Notes under the pieces: generated by a model
Told to the model about the DNA's origin: nothing
What the model saw: the letters and a program-made list of their open reading frames with translations, nothing else
The model's database searches: none
DNA from: Corynebacterium falsenii
GTDB lineage: Bacteria; Actinomycetota; Actinomycetes; Mycobacteriales; Mycobacteriaceae
DNA length: 64,000 nucleotides
Assembly: GCF_020099275.1 (NCBI RefSeq)
Contig: NZ_CP083646.1
Span: 2,613,378 to 2,677,377 of the forward strand
Direction of reading: 5' to 3'
Shown: positions 20,070 to 28,980 of the stretch, piece after piece
How positions within the stretch are numbered: position 1 is the first letter of the stretch
Layout: every line of letters begins with the position of its first letter
Position numbers and translations under genes: made by a program

Positions 20070-21329
20070 CTACTCAGGCCGTGCCGTTCGCACCACGGCG
20101 TCACACTCCCGTTCGCGCTCTGCCGTGACCTGCCGGTACTGGCACCCCACCGACATCTGGTGCCCGTTGACCCACCGCACGTGCCACACCGTCGTGGATT
20201 CCGGGAAGCGCTCCACGTAACTGACCGGTGATGTGCTCACCACCTGCACATCTGGATGCTGTGTGAGGGCCGACTGCACCGCCGCGTCGAGCTCTCCCTG
20301 GCTGAGCAGCGGCGTGGGCTTCGCAGCAACGAGCACCCGCATTCCCGGATCGGCATTGCGGAACTCCTCTTGTCCCTGTGTGGCAGCCACACGCGCCCAC
20401 CCCGGGACAGCGATCGCAACGGGGATCTGGGCACGTTCGGCTGAGACCTCCGGTTCCTCCCCGGCGCGCCGGTGGTTATCGAACTCAGCCGGTGGTTCTT
20501 CCACCTGCGTTTCCCCCATCGTCTCCCCTTTCTCGGACGGTTGGTCGGTTGTGGCTTCCGCCTGCGCTACGGATTCTGGCTGCACGCGGCCCGAGCTGAA
20601 CAGGCTCCAGCCGACCATCGCCCCTCCCATGAGGCAGATCAGCACGGCCAGGGTGACAAACACCGGCCTCACCCACCTCACTCGGGGCGCCACGGTTTCC
20701 CCACGCGAAGGCTCGGCCGCATTCTCGCCCGCAGCACCGTCCTCACTATCCCCCGCAACGTCTTCCGCAGCGCCAATCGCAGCGCCGTCCACATCATCAA
20801 CGACGCCGTACATCAACTCCTCCAGCCCCGCACGCGCCTCCTCCAGCTCCGCGGCCACCTTCCACACCAGCTCCATCTCCAGCGGCCGTGCCCGCAGCCC
20901 CATCAACCGCAGGTATCGCGCCACCACATCCGCGTGCGCTCCCGCAATCACAATCTCCGGATGCCGCATCCCCACGCCAAACGGAAAGCGCATCCGGGGC
21001 TCGCGCGGATTCATGCTCGACGGCTCCGGGTCTGCATACCGCTGCTGCACAACCTCGTCCACCAGCTCGTACAGTTCCTCCAGCCGCCCCAGGCTCAGGT
21101 CCGTGCGCTTAAACCGCACATCGGCACCAGCACCACCGGCACCATCGGCACCGCCATCGGCATCGGTGTTGTACAGCAGGTAATCCGGGTGCTGCGTCAC
21201 CGCCTCCCCCGCCGCGACGTACCCGGAAGACAGATCCGTCACTGTCATCCCCGCCACGAGGATCCCCGATTCCTGCAGTGCCACCGCGTCAGCGAGCATC
21301 CCCATTGATTGCGTCGTTGTCGCCGTCAT
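20070..21329 (-). CDS. type VII secretion-associated membrane protein (Rv3446c-like)
   Basis: A 419-aa single-pass membrane protein in the place of M. tuberculosis Rv3446c. An N-terminal cytoplasmic domain (about 1-225), one transmembrane helix (about 230-250, VFVTLAVLICLMGGAMVGW), a Pro/Glu-rich linker and a C-terminal domain with IPVAIAVPGWARV and FPESTTVWHVRWVNG, the signature of the type VII secretion-associated family found beside eccC4. Start ATG overlaps the eccC stop by four bases (ATGA). Confidence 0.85.
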   Translation of the reverse strand: MTATTTQSMGMLADAVALQESGILVAGMTVTDLSSGYVAAGEAVTQHPDYLLYNTDADGGADGAGGAGADVRFKRTDLSLGRLEELYELVDEVVQQRYADPEPSSMNPREPRMRFPFGVGMRHPEIVIAGAHADVVARYLRLMGLRARPLEMELVWKVAAELEEARAGLEELMYGVVDDVDGAAIGAAEDVAGDSEDGAAGENAAEPSRGETVAPRVRWVRPVFVTLAVLICLMGGAMVGWSLFSSGRVQPESVAQAEATTDQPSEKGETMGETQVEEPPAEFDNHRRAGEEPEVSAERAQIPVAIAVPGWARVAATQGQEEFRNADPGMRVLVAAKPTPLLSQGELDAAVQSALTQHPDVQVVSTSPVSYVERFPESTTVWHVRWVNGHQMSVGCQYRQVTAERERECDAVVRTARPE

Positions 21330-24300
21330 TTAGTCCCCTCCTTGGTTGTTGTTGCTGTGGTCTCTGACTTCTCACTCTCGCTGTTGTTCACTGCGTCTTT
21401 GGCCTCGGCGCCACCAGAATCCCCCTCGTCACCTGGCCCTTCGGGCGTGTCAGGGGAGTCGTCCCCTGTGGCCGCGAGGACGTGGACCACCCACGGTTCT
21501 TTATGAACGTAGAGGCCACGCCCGGGTTGGCGTCGAACAAGTTTGTGACCCGCAATGGGGCCATCCTCGCGCGGAGCGGAGAGCAGCAGCCACGCAGACT
21601 GGTCGCGGATGGCCTGCATCACCGGGTGATAGGCGGCGCGGGCGAACGGGCCCGACCGGCGGGCCATAACCACGTGCAGGCCGATATCGGCAGCGTAGGG
21701 CAGCAACGGCACAAGGGGGTCGAGGCCGGGGTCGGCGTCGGCATCGTCGATGACCACGAACAGCTCCGGTCCTTCCCACCAGGTGCGCTGCTTGAGCTGC
21801 TGCGGGGTGACCTCGGGGCCGGGAATGCGCTCGCGGAGCACGTCGGCCCACCTGCGCAGCTCGGCGCGGAAATCCTCCGGCACCCGGTAGCCCGGTTGGT
21901 CCAACAACCCGCGGCGGGTATCAGTGACCAACCACTCTGCGGACGGCGTTGCGGACGGTTCTGCGGCACGGGACTGCCCGGACCGAACGGCACCGATGAG
22001 GGCGCGCAGGGCCGTGGTCGCGCCCGCGCCGGACTGGCCAACCACCACGAAGTGCGGGAAGACACGGTAGTCCCACACCACGGGCGCCAGTTGCGGCCCG
22101 CCCAGCGCAAACGCTGCGGGGTTGGCAAGCTCGGCGGCGGTGAGCACATCGGGCAGCACGCGCATCGTGCGAACCTCCTCGCCGCGGCTGGCGCACACAG
22201 ACCGAACATGCTCGATGTCCTGCGCGGTGGTCAGGGCGAACTGGGTGTGCTTGCCACGCGGGGACACTCCCCTGCCCGGCAGGTCCGGCAGCGATTTCTG
22301 TGCATCCCGGAAATGGGCATCCAGCGGGGTCATGCGCAGTTCCATGTGCCCGGTGAGCACGTCGCGCAACGCGGGGCGGAAGTTCCAGCGCAGCGCGGTG
22401 ACCACCACGTGAAGCCCGCGTTCCAGGCCTGTGGTGGTGAGCCGGATGACGCGCTGTTCCTGTTCGCCGAGCTGGTCCACTCCGTCGAGGAGGAGCAATC
22501 GTGGCCCGGTGGTGTTGTCGAGCTCGTCGAGCATGCGGGGCAGCCCCTCCTCGTCGACCACGGCCGCGACCTGCGGCAAGCGAGTCAACGCCGCAAGCGA
22601 TCCGCCGGGGTCGAACACGTAGATCGCCAGGCCCGGGGTGCTCAGCGCCAAGCCCAACACGAGGGTGCGCAGCAGCGTGGTCTTTCCCGTGCCTGGTTGG
22701 CCCACGATGGCCCAGTGCTTGCGGTTGATGTCCACGTCCAGCGGCACCTGAGTGCCCTCAAACGGCAGGTCTTCCATCCCCACCCGTGCCACGCCGGGGC
22801 GCACGGGTGTCATGATCTCGCTGGCGGCGAGCACCTCTGGCAGGGGCGGTAGCCACACTGGGTTGAGGTTCGGCCCTTCCAGCCGGTCGATGACCATCTG
22901 CAGGGTCGTGGTTTCCGCCGTCACCTCTGCCCCGAGGGTGCGCACGAGGCGCTGGTCCCGTGGCAATTCCGGTCCGGAGACGTAAGCCGATTGGAAGCGG
23001 ACCTTGTCGTGCGCCGCCAGGATGGCCGCACCCGGTGTGGCGGGAAGCTCGTGGGCGGCGGTCGAGCCGATGAGCTGGCGCGATTCGGACGCGGAGAAGG
23101 TGCGCAGCGCGATGCGATAGCTCAGGTGCGATTCCAGCCCGCGCAGCCTCCCCTCCTCAAGTCGCTGAGTGGCCAGCAGCAGGTGCATCCGCAGGCTTCG
23201 GCCCAACCTGCCGATGGCGGCGAACACGTCCGCAAACTCGGGCCTGGCGTGCAACAGTTCGGAGAACTCGTCCACCACGATGAACAGCGCCGGCATCTCG
23301 CCGGGGTGGGCGGCGTTGTATTCCGCGGCCGTGCGCATCCCGGCGCGGCGCAGTTTCTCCTGCCTGCGGTGCATTTCTCCCAACAGGCTGTCCTGCATGC
23401 GATCCACCAGGCCCGCTTCGTCGGCGAGGTTGGTGATGAGCGCGGAGGTGTGCGGCAGCCGCTCCATGCCTAGAAAGCTCGCGCCGCCTTTGAAGTCCAC
23501 GAGCACGAAGTTCAGTTCCTTCGCGCTGTGCTGGTGCGCAAAGCTGATGACGACGGACTTGAGCAGCTCCGACTTGCCACTACCCGTGGCACCCACGCAC
23601 AGCCCGTGCGGCCCGATGCCGCCCTCGGCCGATTCCTTGATGTCCAAATAAACGGGACTTCCCGAGAATCCGATGGGCGCCCGCAGGTCTCCACCGGGCA
23701 GTTCCAGCAGTGAGGTGGTGCTGGATACCGTGGACCGACCCCGGCAGATCCGCGCGAGTTCCACGTCGCTGAGCTGGTCGGCCACGCCGAACGGCGCCCA
23801 CCCGTCGGTTGTCCAGGCGCTGACGCGGAAGCCATCGTCCACCCCGTCGACTAAGAGGTGCAGCCCCTGCCCGCGGGCGGTATCAACCCATTCTGGGGAG
23901 GGGTCGGTGACCACGGCACCGGCGGTGACTGGCGTGGTTCCGGTGCATACCGTGATTTTCCGCGGACCGTCGTGGGGCAACCATTCGTCGTGCGGTCCCA
24001 CGATCGTGAGCGCCTCGGGGCTCTGCATCACCAGTTGTGCCTGCATGGCTCGGGCCAGGCCGGCAGCCCCCTCGCCTTCGATCACCACGCAGTGGAAGCT
24101 GGTGAGGTCCACGGACACGGGGGCTTCCAGCGTGGCGTAGGTCATCGCCAGGCTGCGCAGGCTCATGGCGCTCACCGGCTCGAGGTCCTCGGGCGGAGCG
24201 CTGACGGGGATTTCCAGCGGATCATCCGGGGCCTGGATGGCGGTGCCAATGCGCACCACTCCGGGATCGGCGGTCACGTCCGTGCCGGTCACGATGTGTG

Positions 24301-24454
24301 TCCATAGCGTGTCCGGTGCCGGGTGTGCTGCCAGCATGCTGTCCAGCTGCTGGTCTCGCTTGCGCCGCAGGGTGTCCGCGAGCGCGTCGATGTGGCGGTG
24401 GAAGGATCGCCGCATTTCATCCACGTTGGTGCCGGGTTGGAACATCATCGCCAT
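21326..24454 (-). pseudogene. eccC: EccC type VII secretion ATPase, 5' end missing at prophage junction
   Basis: FtsK/SpoIIIE-type motor of the ESX-4 secretion system; 1,042 codons remain. Three ATPase domains: Walker A GATGSGKS at 288-295 with VVDEF at about 393-397; GQPGTGKTT at 585-593; and GQSGAGATT in the third, where the Walker lysine is Ala. The first residues, MAMMFQPG, align with the end of the second transmembrane helix of full-length EccC, so both anchor helices and the true start are missing. Upstream in frame are about 24 unrelated codons (SPRGLDQHKHKH...) and then a stop. No ribosome site precedes the first ATG. The break coincides with the start of phage DNA, so prophage insertion into eccC is the simplest cause. 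The possibility of a naturally short protein remains. Confidence 0.8.
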
Positions 24455-24500
24455 GTTCTGCTGGCGTGGCGGTAACCTGCGGTGTTTGTGTTTGTGCTGG
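24440..24500. other. probable prophage left junction (attL) inside eccC
   Basis: eccC coding similarity stops at about 24454 within the codons for the second membrane helix, and the next genes are phage-type. The exact core cannot be set without the right end (attR) or an intact eccC. Between 24455 and 24636 there is no gene. Confidence 0.5.
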
Positions 24501-24636
24501 TCAAGGCCACGCGGTGAATACGGAAGTTACGGGTATTTCGGTGGCTATAGGCGCTCGTGCGGACTTTTTGCGGACTTTCCAGGGGTTAGGAACCGGAACT
24601 GGGTACCCCCAAATTGACGTAGCACCACGTTTCTTT

Positions 24637-24676
24637 GCGCACTAGGTTGTCACACACACTAGGTGTGCGCTATGCT
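24637..24676 (+). promoter_or_regulatory. promoter with operator-like repeats for the left-end cassette
   Basis: TTGTCA (24647-24652), 18-base spacer, TATGCT (24671-24676) form a sigma-A-type promoter. CACTAGGT occurs twice in direct orientation (24640-24647 and 24657-24664), and GCGCAC (24637) / GTGCGC (24665) form an inverted pair around it. Such sites overlapping -35 and spacer suggest repression, plausibly by the HTH protein coded downstream. Confidence 0.6.
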
Positions 24677-24709
24677 TAGGGTGTAAGCAAGAGAGACAAG
24701 GAAAAGAAA

Positions 24710-25045
24710 ATGAGCTTCTTCCGCATCCAGCCCACCGACCGCCCCGACATCCTCGACCCCGAGAACCAGACCAGCACCTCCTGGAACGACCTCGAGGACA
24801 CCCGCCACGGCGTCTCGGTCTGCAACTCCCGCGAAGAACTCGCCGAATACCTCGCCCAGACAGGAATCCCCTTCCAAGACGACTGGGAGCTACTCGAAAT
24901 CGACGGCCCCTACTCCGACGAAGAAGACGAAGACGAACACCTCGGCTGCTCCCTCATCCTCCCCACCGAGATCATCGCCCGCGAAACCATCGGCGACGCC
25001 TTCGTCTACGAGATCCTCGACGCTTACGACAACCTCGCCGCCTAA
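24710..25045 (+). CDS. small acidic phage protein, unknown function
   Basis: A 111-aa, very acidic protein (DEEDEDE run at about residues 71-78), no membrane segment. ATG after AAGGAAAAG. It is the first gene of a three-gene plus-strand cassette placed between the prophage end and the late operon, a usual site for lysogenic-conversion or anti-defence genes. Acidic charge would suit a DNA mimic, but there is no recognised family. Function unknown. Confidence 0.7.
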   Translation: MSFFRIQPTDRPDILDPENQTSTSWNDLEDTRHGVSVCNSREELAEYLAQTGIPFQDDWELLEIDGPYSDEEDEDEHLGCSLILPTEIIARETIGDAFVYEILDAYDNLAA

Positions 25046-25075
25046 CCCCCCACCACCATCCAAGGAGACTAGACA

Positions 25076-25474
25076 ATGAGCACCTACACCGACACCCAGA
25101 TCATCAAGACCATCACCCACATCATCGACATGGACGAAGCCGCCATCGGCGACGCACTAGACACCTACATCAGTCAGCTCGAGACCCTCGAAAACCGCAC
25201 GATCGACCGCGACGACATCAGCAACGAAGACGCCGACTTCCTCATCGAATCCGTCAAATCCGCCCACAACGCCGGGGACTACGGCGAGCAGGAACTCGCC
25301 CAGCTCGAGGAACTCGCCCAACGCGCCGACGATCTCAAAGACAGCTACGACGCCGCCCGCGACGAGCGGAACCAGGCAGTGCGCGCTGCTATCCGCGCGG
25401 GAGCGACCGTCGCCGACGTCGCAGCAGCCGGGCACCTCTCCAAGACCGGCGTGCGCAAGCTCATGGAGCAGTAA
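25076..25474 (+). CDS. coiled-coil protein with C-terminal helix-turn-helix
   Basis: A 132-aa protein. Residues about 30-100 are charged helices; the last 30 residues (IRAGATVADVAAAGHLSKTGVRKLM) read as a helix-turn-helix of the type found in small phage and Aca-like regulators. AAGGAGA precedes the ATG. It follows the acidic gene by 30 bases and overlaps nothing, with the zinc-finger gene 2 bases downstream. Probable autoregulator of the cassette, binding the repeats at 24637-24670 (inference). Confidence 0.7.
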   Translation: MSTYTDTQIIKTITHIIDMDEAAIGDALDTYISQLETLENRTIDRDDISNEDADFLIESVKSAHNAGDYGEQELAQLEELAQRADDLKDSYDAARDERNQAVRAAIRAGATVADVAAAGHLSKTGVRKLMEQ

Positions 25475-25476
25475 GC

Positions 25477-26256
25477 ATGGCCATGTGCATGCACCCCCGC
25501 TGCCATCACGAGGCCGTGGCCACGGGGTACTGCCTACGCCACTACAGGCAAGCCCGGGCGGGGCATCTGATCGTCGAGCCGGAGATCGGCGACCCATCCG
25601 GCCATGGCCGGTATGGCATCCTCGACGAGGACGGCCACACCGTCTTGTGCCACGAGTGCGGAGAGTGGAAACGCCGACTGGGCGCGCACGTGCGCATGGC
25701 GCATGACATCAGCCCCCGCGAGTACAAGATCAAGCACGGCCTACTCTTATCGCGTGGTCTGACATCGGCGATGGCTCGTGAGGAAATGTCCGCCCGCGCG
25801 AGGGCACGTGTCGGCGGGGCGGGGTGGAAGAAGCTCGAGGAAAAGCGCGACCCCACCAAAGCGGCGCACGCCCGCGAGTTCGAGACCATGCGCGGCGCAT
25901 CGAGGGCGCAGCTATCTGATCGTGCGCTGAAAAACCTCGGCGGCAAAACAAAGCCCACCCAGCGGTTCACCTGCATCATCTGCGGACGAGAGTTCGAGGG
26001 CGCGCACTTCGCCCATCGGTGTAGTGACGAGCGGTGCACCCGCATCCACGCCTACCGGGTCAGCGGAAAAGGCCCACGCGGACAAGAAATGCGCGACAAA
26101 CACGCGGCCGGCGAGTCCTACAGTGCGCTCGGCCGCGAGTACGACCTCACCTACCGTGGCGTAGCGATAGCAATCAAGCGGTTTGAGCAGCATCTATCGG
26201 AGGTCAATGAGCTGCGCGAGGAACACGATTTCGAGCTGATGCCGTGGGAGAAATAA
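25477..26256 (+). CDS. multi-zinc-finger regulator with Ros/MucR-like finger and HTH
   Basis: A 259-aa protein with three Cys/His clusters: an N-terminal C-x4-C-x9-C-x2-HY finger (residues 4-22) common in phage proteins; a Ros/MucR-like segment at about 51-90 (CHECGEWKRRLGAHVRMAH followed by SPREYKIKHGLL), which in MucR proteins binds DNA; and CIICG...CSDERC at about 166-186. The C-terminus (YSALGREYDLTYRGVAIAIKRF) is a probable HTH. So it is most likely a DNA-binding protein; a homing-endonuclease relation is possible but no HNH or GIY-YIG residues are seen. Last gene of the cassette. Confidence 0.7.
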   Translation: MAMCMHPRCHHEAVATGYCLRHYRQARAGHLIVEPEIGDPSGHGRYGILDEDGHTVLCHECGEWKRRLGAHVRMAHDISPREYKIKHGLLLSRGLTSAMAREEMSARARARVGGAGWKKLEEKRDPTKAAHAREFETMRGASRAQLSDRALKNLGGKTKPTQRFTCIICGREFEGAHFAHRCSDERCTRIHAYRVSGKGPRGQEMRDKHAAGESYSALGREYDLTYRGVAIAIKRFEQHLSEVNELREEHDFELMPWEK

Positions 26257-26311
26257 GAAAAGGCCCCCACCAGGGAGCAGCGGGGGGATAAGCTCAACCC
26301 GGTGGGGGCGT
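26256..26311 (-). terminator. terminator at the convergence of left cassette and late operon
   Basis: GCCCCCACC (26263-26271) pairs with GGTGGGGGC (26301-26309). On the minus strand the stem is followed by CTTTTCTTA, ending the late operon; it probably also stops the plus-strand cassette. Confidence 0.85.
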
Positions 26312-26370
26312 GTGCGCGGCGGGGGATCCGCGCGAAAACAGTATGACACACCACAGCTGGGTGTGCAGTG

Positions 26371-26718
26371 CTACTCCAAATCATCCCGGATTGATGCAGG
26401 CACCGCCGGACCCGAGCCATGCATCCGACGCCACGCCCGAATGTGATCCAGTGCATGCCGATACTTTCGCCCCAAATAGTCCAGTCTATCCTCCAGTACT
26501 GACACCTTCGACTCCAGCTGGCCGATAGCCTTGTCGCGCTCCTTCAGCCGCGTCTCCGTCCACTCCTGCATCTCGTCAAACATCGCCTGCCACTCCGGGC
26601 CACGCGCAGCATGCAGCTTCGCCTGCGTATCAGACCGGACAGACAACCGCGTCCCCTGGTAGCCGATCAGGCCAGAGATAACCCCAGCGAGCGGGACCCA
26701 CAGTACATCCCAATTCAC
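26371..26718 (-). CDS. membrane-anchored coiled-coil phage protein (DUF2746-like)
   Basis: 115 aa from GTG 26718, which follows AGGGGGTG and overlaps the upstream stop by four bases (GTGA). One N-terminal transmembrane helix (VLWVPLAGVISGLIGYQG) and a coiled coil (about 45-95, with regular Leu/Val heptads). It is the last gene of the lysis cassette, where actinophages often carry a spanin-like or accessory lysis protein; that role is inference. Confidence 0.65.
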   Translation of the reverse strand: MNWDVLWVPLAGVISGLIGYQGTRLSVRSDTQAKLHAARGPEWQAMFDEMQEWTETRLKERDKAIGQLESKVSVLEDRLDYLGRKYRHALDHIRAWRRMHGSGPAVPASIRDDLE

Positions 26719-27110
26719 GCGCTCACCCCCTGCGGCCCGCGACCATATCCCCACAGCACCATAGCCGCGAATGCGAAATACAAGATGGATGTGACATAAC
26801 CGCGCTCACTAGCACCGGACAGCCACGCGCCCATATACAGCAGCCCCCACAGCACGTGCAGGGACGTACCAGCGCCGACCATCAACGGCCCGCCACGGCG
26901 TCGCCACACAGCCAATAGCCCCAGCAGGCCCACTCCGATCCACACCGCGGCTGCTATCCACGTGGGAATCCACCGCTCCACAGCCGGTATCGGCCCATCA
27001 TCCACCGCGAAAGGCAAGTAGGTGACCCCCTTGAGCAGGCACGCCAGGGAGACAATGAGCAGCCCCACCCAATCACTGGACTTAGCGGTCTTTATCCTGT
27101 GCATGACCAT
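26715..27110 (-). CDS. four-helix phage membrane protein in lysis cassette
   Basis: 131 aa with four hydrophobic helices (about 14-34, 47-67, 73-95 and 102-122). It lies directly after the two-helix holin candidate and before the coiled-coil protein. It may be a second holin or antiholin; nothing in the sequence decides. Confidence 0.65.
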   Translation of the reverse strand: MVMHRIKTAKSSDWVGLLIVSLACLLKGVTYLPFAVDDGPIPAVERWIPTWIAAAVWIGVGLLGLLAVWRRRGGPLMVGAGTSLHVLWGLLYMGAWLSGASERGYVTSILYFAFAAMVLWGYGRGPQGVSA

Positions 27111-27121
27111 GACTACACATC

Positions 27122-27481
27122 CTAAGCCGCGTGCCTGCCGTACGACCGCGCGGACTCGTCATACGCAGCGGAGTCCCGTAGGGCATCGTCACTGAACTGG
27201 GCCGGGGCGGTCTCCACGTACGCGGCCTCCAAGCGTGGGGCCATAGACGGAGTGATAGCCCCAGGCGTAAACGCGTGCACCACTGCCTGGGCGAGCACGA
27301 TCACAGCACCGATGACCAGCGACACCCACTCCGGCGCCCCGACCGCCAGGACGGTAGCTATCTGCGCGAGCTGCGCGACACCGCCAGCCACGGCCACGAT
27401 CGTGTCCTTGCGCCGCACTGCCCACGGCTGCGTGGCCAGATACTCGGACACGGCGACGCTGAAAGCGCTCTGAGGTTCCAT
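27122..27481 (-). CDS. putative holin
   Basis: 119 aa with two hydrophobic segments (about 29-47 and 51-71) and a charged C-terminal tail, the topology of class II-type holins. It begins one base after the endolysin stop, the standard endolysin-holin order of actinophages. Holins form the membrane lesions that release the endolysin. Confidence 0.7.
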   Translation of the reverse strand: MEPQSAFSVAVSEYLATQPWAVRRKDTIVAVAGGVAQLAQIATVLAVGAPEWVSLVIGAVIVLAQAVVHAFTPGAITPSMAPRLEAAYVETAPAQFSDDALRDSAAYDESARSYGRHAA

Positions 27482-28915
27482 TTACTTCTTCCCTCCTGTG
27501 CGTGCACGATCATCTGCAATCGCGGTCGAGATGATCGTCTCCGGGTCAAGCCCCAGCTTCCGGGCAATGGCCTTCGCCAGGATCAGCGCACACCAGCCGT
27601 TGAGGTCTTGCACCGCCGCGAGGTCTCGCGGGGAGAACTTCACATCGGGGTTGACGATGCTGGTGATCGGCGCGTCCTGGGCGCGTAGCCGATCAACTGA
27701 TTCAATAGCCGCGAGCTTCGCGTCGTTGAGTGCTGCGGCGGATACGCCGGATAGTTCAGTCATGTTTCCTCCTTGAGGTGGTTGTGGTTGTGCGGCATTT
27801 CCGTTGAAAATCGCTGCGAGTTGGTCGCGGGTGCCCCGATAGGCGTTCACATCTACGATGAATCCAGCGACCTGGCCGTTGGATCCGTACTGCAGAATGT
27901 CAGGCTTGCGGTCGCCTAGCGGGTAGGACCAGCCGGGATGTTGGTCTCCACCATCACCGACGTAGGCCTCCCGGTAGGGTGCGGTGCGGTTCCTCCCGTA
28001 GTTGGATACCCAGAGTGCGCCGAGGCCGTCCATCGACGGCTCCCCTCCGGGCATCCGCTCCCAGTACCACGCTCCGGAGTAGATCCCCGGCACGCGGTAG
28101 CCACGGGCTTCCAGTTCGCGCTTCGCTGCCCACACGTCATCTTTGGTGAGTAGCTTCCGCCCGTCAGGGGCGACGGACTCCACGTCGATCCACACGGGTA
28201 GATCGCGCCGACCTGACATTTGTTGGTCGATGACATCGACCTGCTGGGCGATGCTGGTGCCCTCGCTGGGCGCTCGTAGATACCAATAGGTAGCCGTGAG
28301 CAGCCCTGCGGATTCCGCGTCCGCGAGGTGCGATGCAAACACCCGGTCGCGGTAGGTGCCGTCACACAGCCGGATAATCGCGAAGTCAATCCCCTCCGCT
28401 TTGGCTCGGGCGAGGCTCATCCCGTCCTGGTGCTCGGATACGTCAACGCCGAAGATCGTCACTGTGCCTCCTTGGGGTGGGGTTTGCTGGGTGTGCGCGT
28501 GTAGCCACGTGGCGGGGTCTTGGTGTTTGCCGCCCGTGCGACCCGGTGGTCCCCACACCTCGAAATGGAGGTGTGGGCCGGTGGAGCCTCCTTCGCTGCC
28601 GACGCGGGCGATAAGCTGCCCGGCTGTGACACGATCCCCGGCACGGACGTAGATCTCGTGGTGGCGCATGTGGCCGTAGATGAAGTCCACGCCATGGGTG
28701 GCTTGTGAGTCCTGCCAGATCCAGTTTCCGAAACCGGACACGCTCCCCGGCGCACGGTCAGCGCCCTGGACAATCACCCCGTCTGCCACGGCGTAGATCG
28801 GGGTGCCGAGTGGTGCTGCGAAGTCCAGCCCGGCGTGGAATGCGCCCCAGCGTGGCCCGTAGCCGGAGCTGAGAGTGTAGGTGCCCTCTTTGAGCGGGTA
28901 GTTAACCATGCCCAT
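27482..28915 (-). CDS. two-domain endolysin: M23 endopeptidase plus GH25 muramidase
   Basis: A 477-aa cell-wall hydrolase. Residues 1-130 are an M23 (lysostaphin-type) metallopeptidase with the zinc ligands H27 and D31 (HxxxD) and H117 in HLH, plus H82. Residues 153-370 are a GH25 lysozyme with DVSEHQ at 158-163 and the catalytic D244/E246 pair in WIDVES. The C-terminal about 90 residues are helical, with no recognised binding repeat. No signal peptide, so release depends on the holin. A perfect hairpin just upstream contains its ribosome site. Confidence 0.92.
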   Translation of the reverse strand: MGMVNYPLKEGTYTLSSGYGPRWGAFHAGLDFAAPLGTPIYAVADGVIVQGADRAPGSVSGFGNWIWQDSQATHGVDFIYGHMRHHEIYVRAGDRVTAGQLIARVGSEGGSTGPHLHFEVWGPPGRTGGKHQDPATWLHAHTQQTPPQGGTVTIFGVDVSEHQDGMSLARAKAEGIDFAIIRLCDGTYRDRVFASHLADAESAGLLTATYWYLRAPSEGTSIAQQVDVIDQQMSGRRDLPVWIDVESVAPDGRKLLTKDDVWAAKRELEARGYRVPGIYSGAWYWERMPGGEPSMDGLGALWVSNYGRNRTAPYREAYVGDGGDQHPGWSYPLGDRKPDILQYGSNGQVAGFIVDVNAYRGTRDQLAAIFNGNAAQPQPPQGGNMTELSGVSAAALNDAKLAAIESVDRLRAQDAPITSIVNPDVKFSPRDLAAVQDLNGWCALILAKAIARKLGLDPETIISTAIADDRARTGGKK

Positions 28916-28920
28916 GAGTT

Positions 28921-28946
28921 AACCCCCAGGTGCAGTCCTGGGGGTT
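28921..28946 (-). promoter_or_regulatory. 10-bp perfect hairpin enclosing the endolysin ribosome site
   Basis: On the minus strand AACCCCCAGG - loop ACTGCA - CCTGGGGGTT, followed by AACTC and the ATG at 28915. The 3' arm contains the only Shine-Dalgarno-like run (GGGGG). No U-tract follows, so it is more likely an RNA structure controlling translation than a terminator. Confidence 0.65.
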
Positions 28947-28980
28947 GTTCTCGACGGCTCCTATTGCCGAAAATCGGACC

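Noticed and set aside
24455..26256. Integrase at the left end
   Set aside because: None of the three plus-strand proteins shows tyrosine- or serine-recombinase motifs; the integrase is expected outside the window.
25477..26256. Homing endonuclease
   Set aside because: Zinc clusters are present, but no HNH, GIY-YIG or LAGLIDADG residues; the Ros/MucR-like part favours a regulator.
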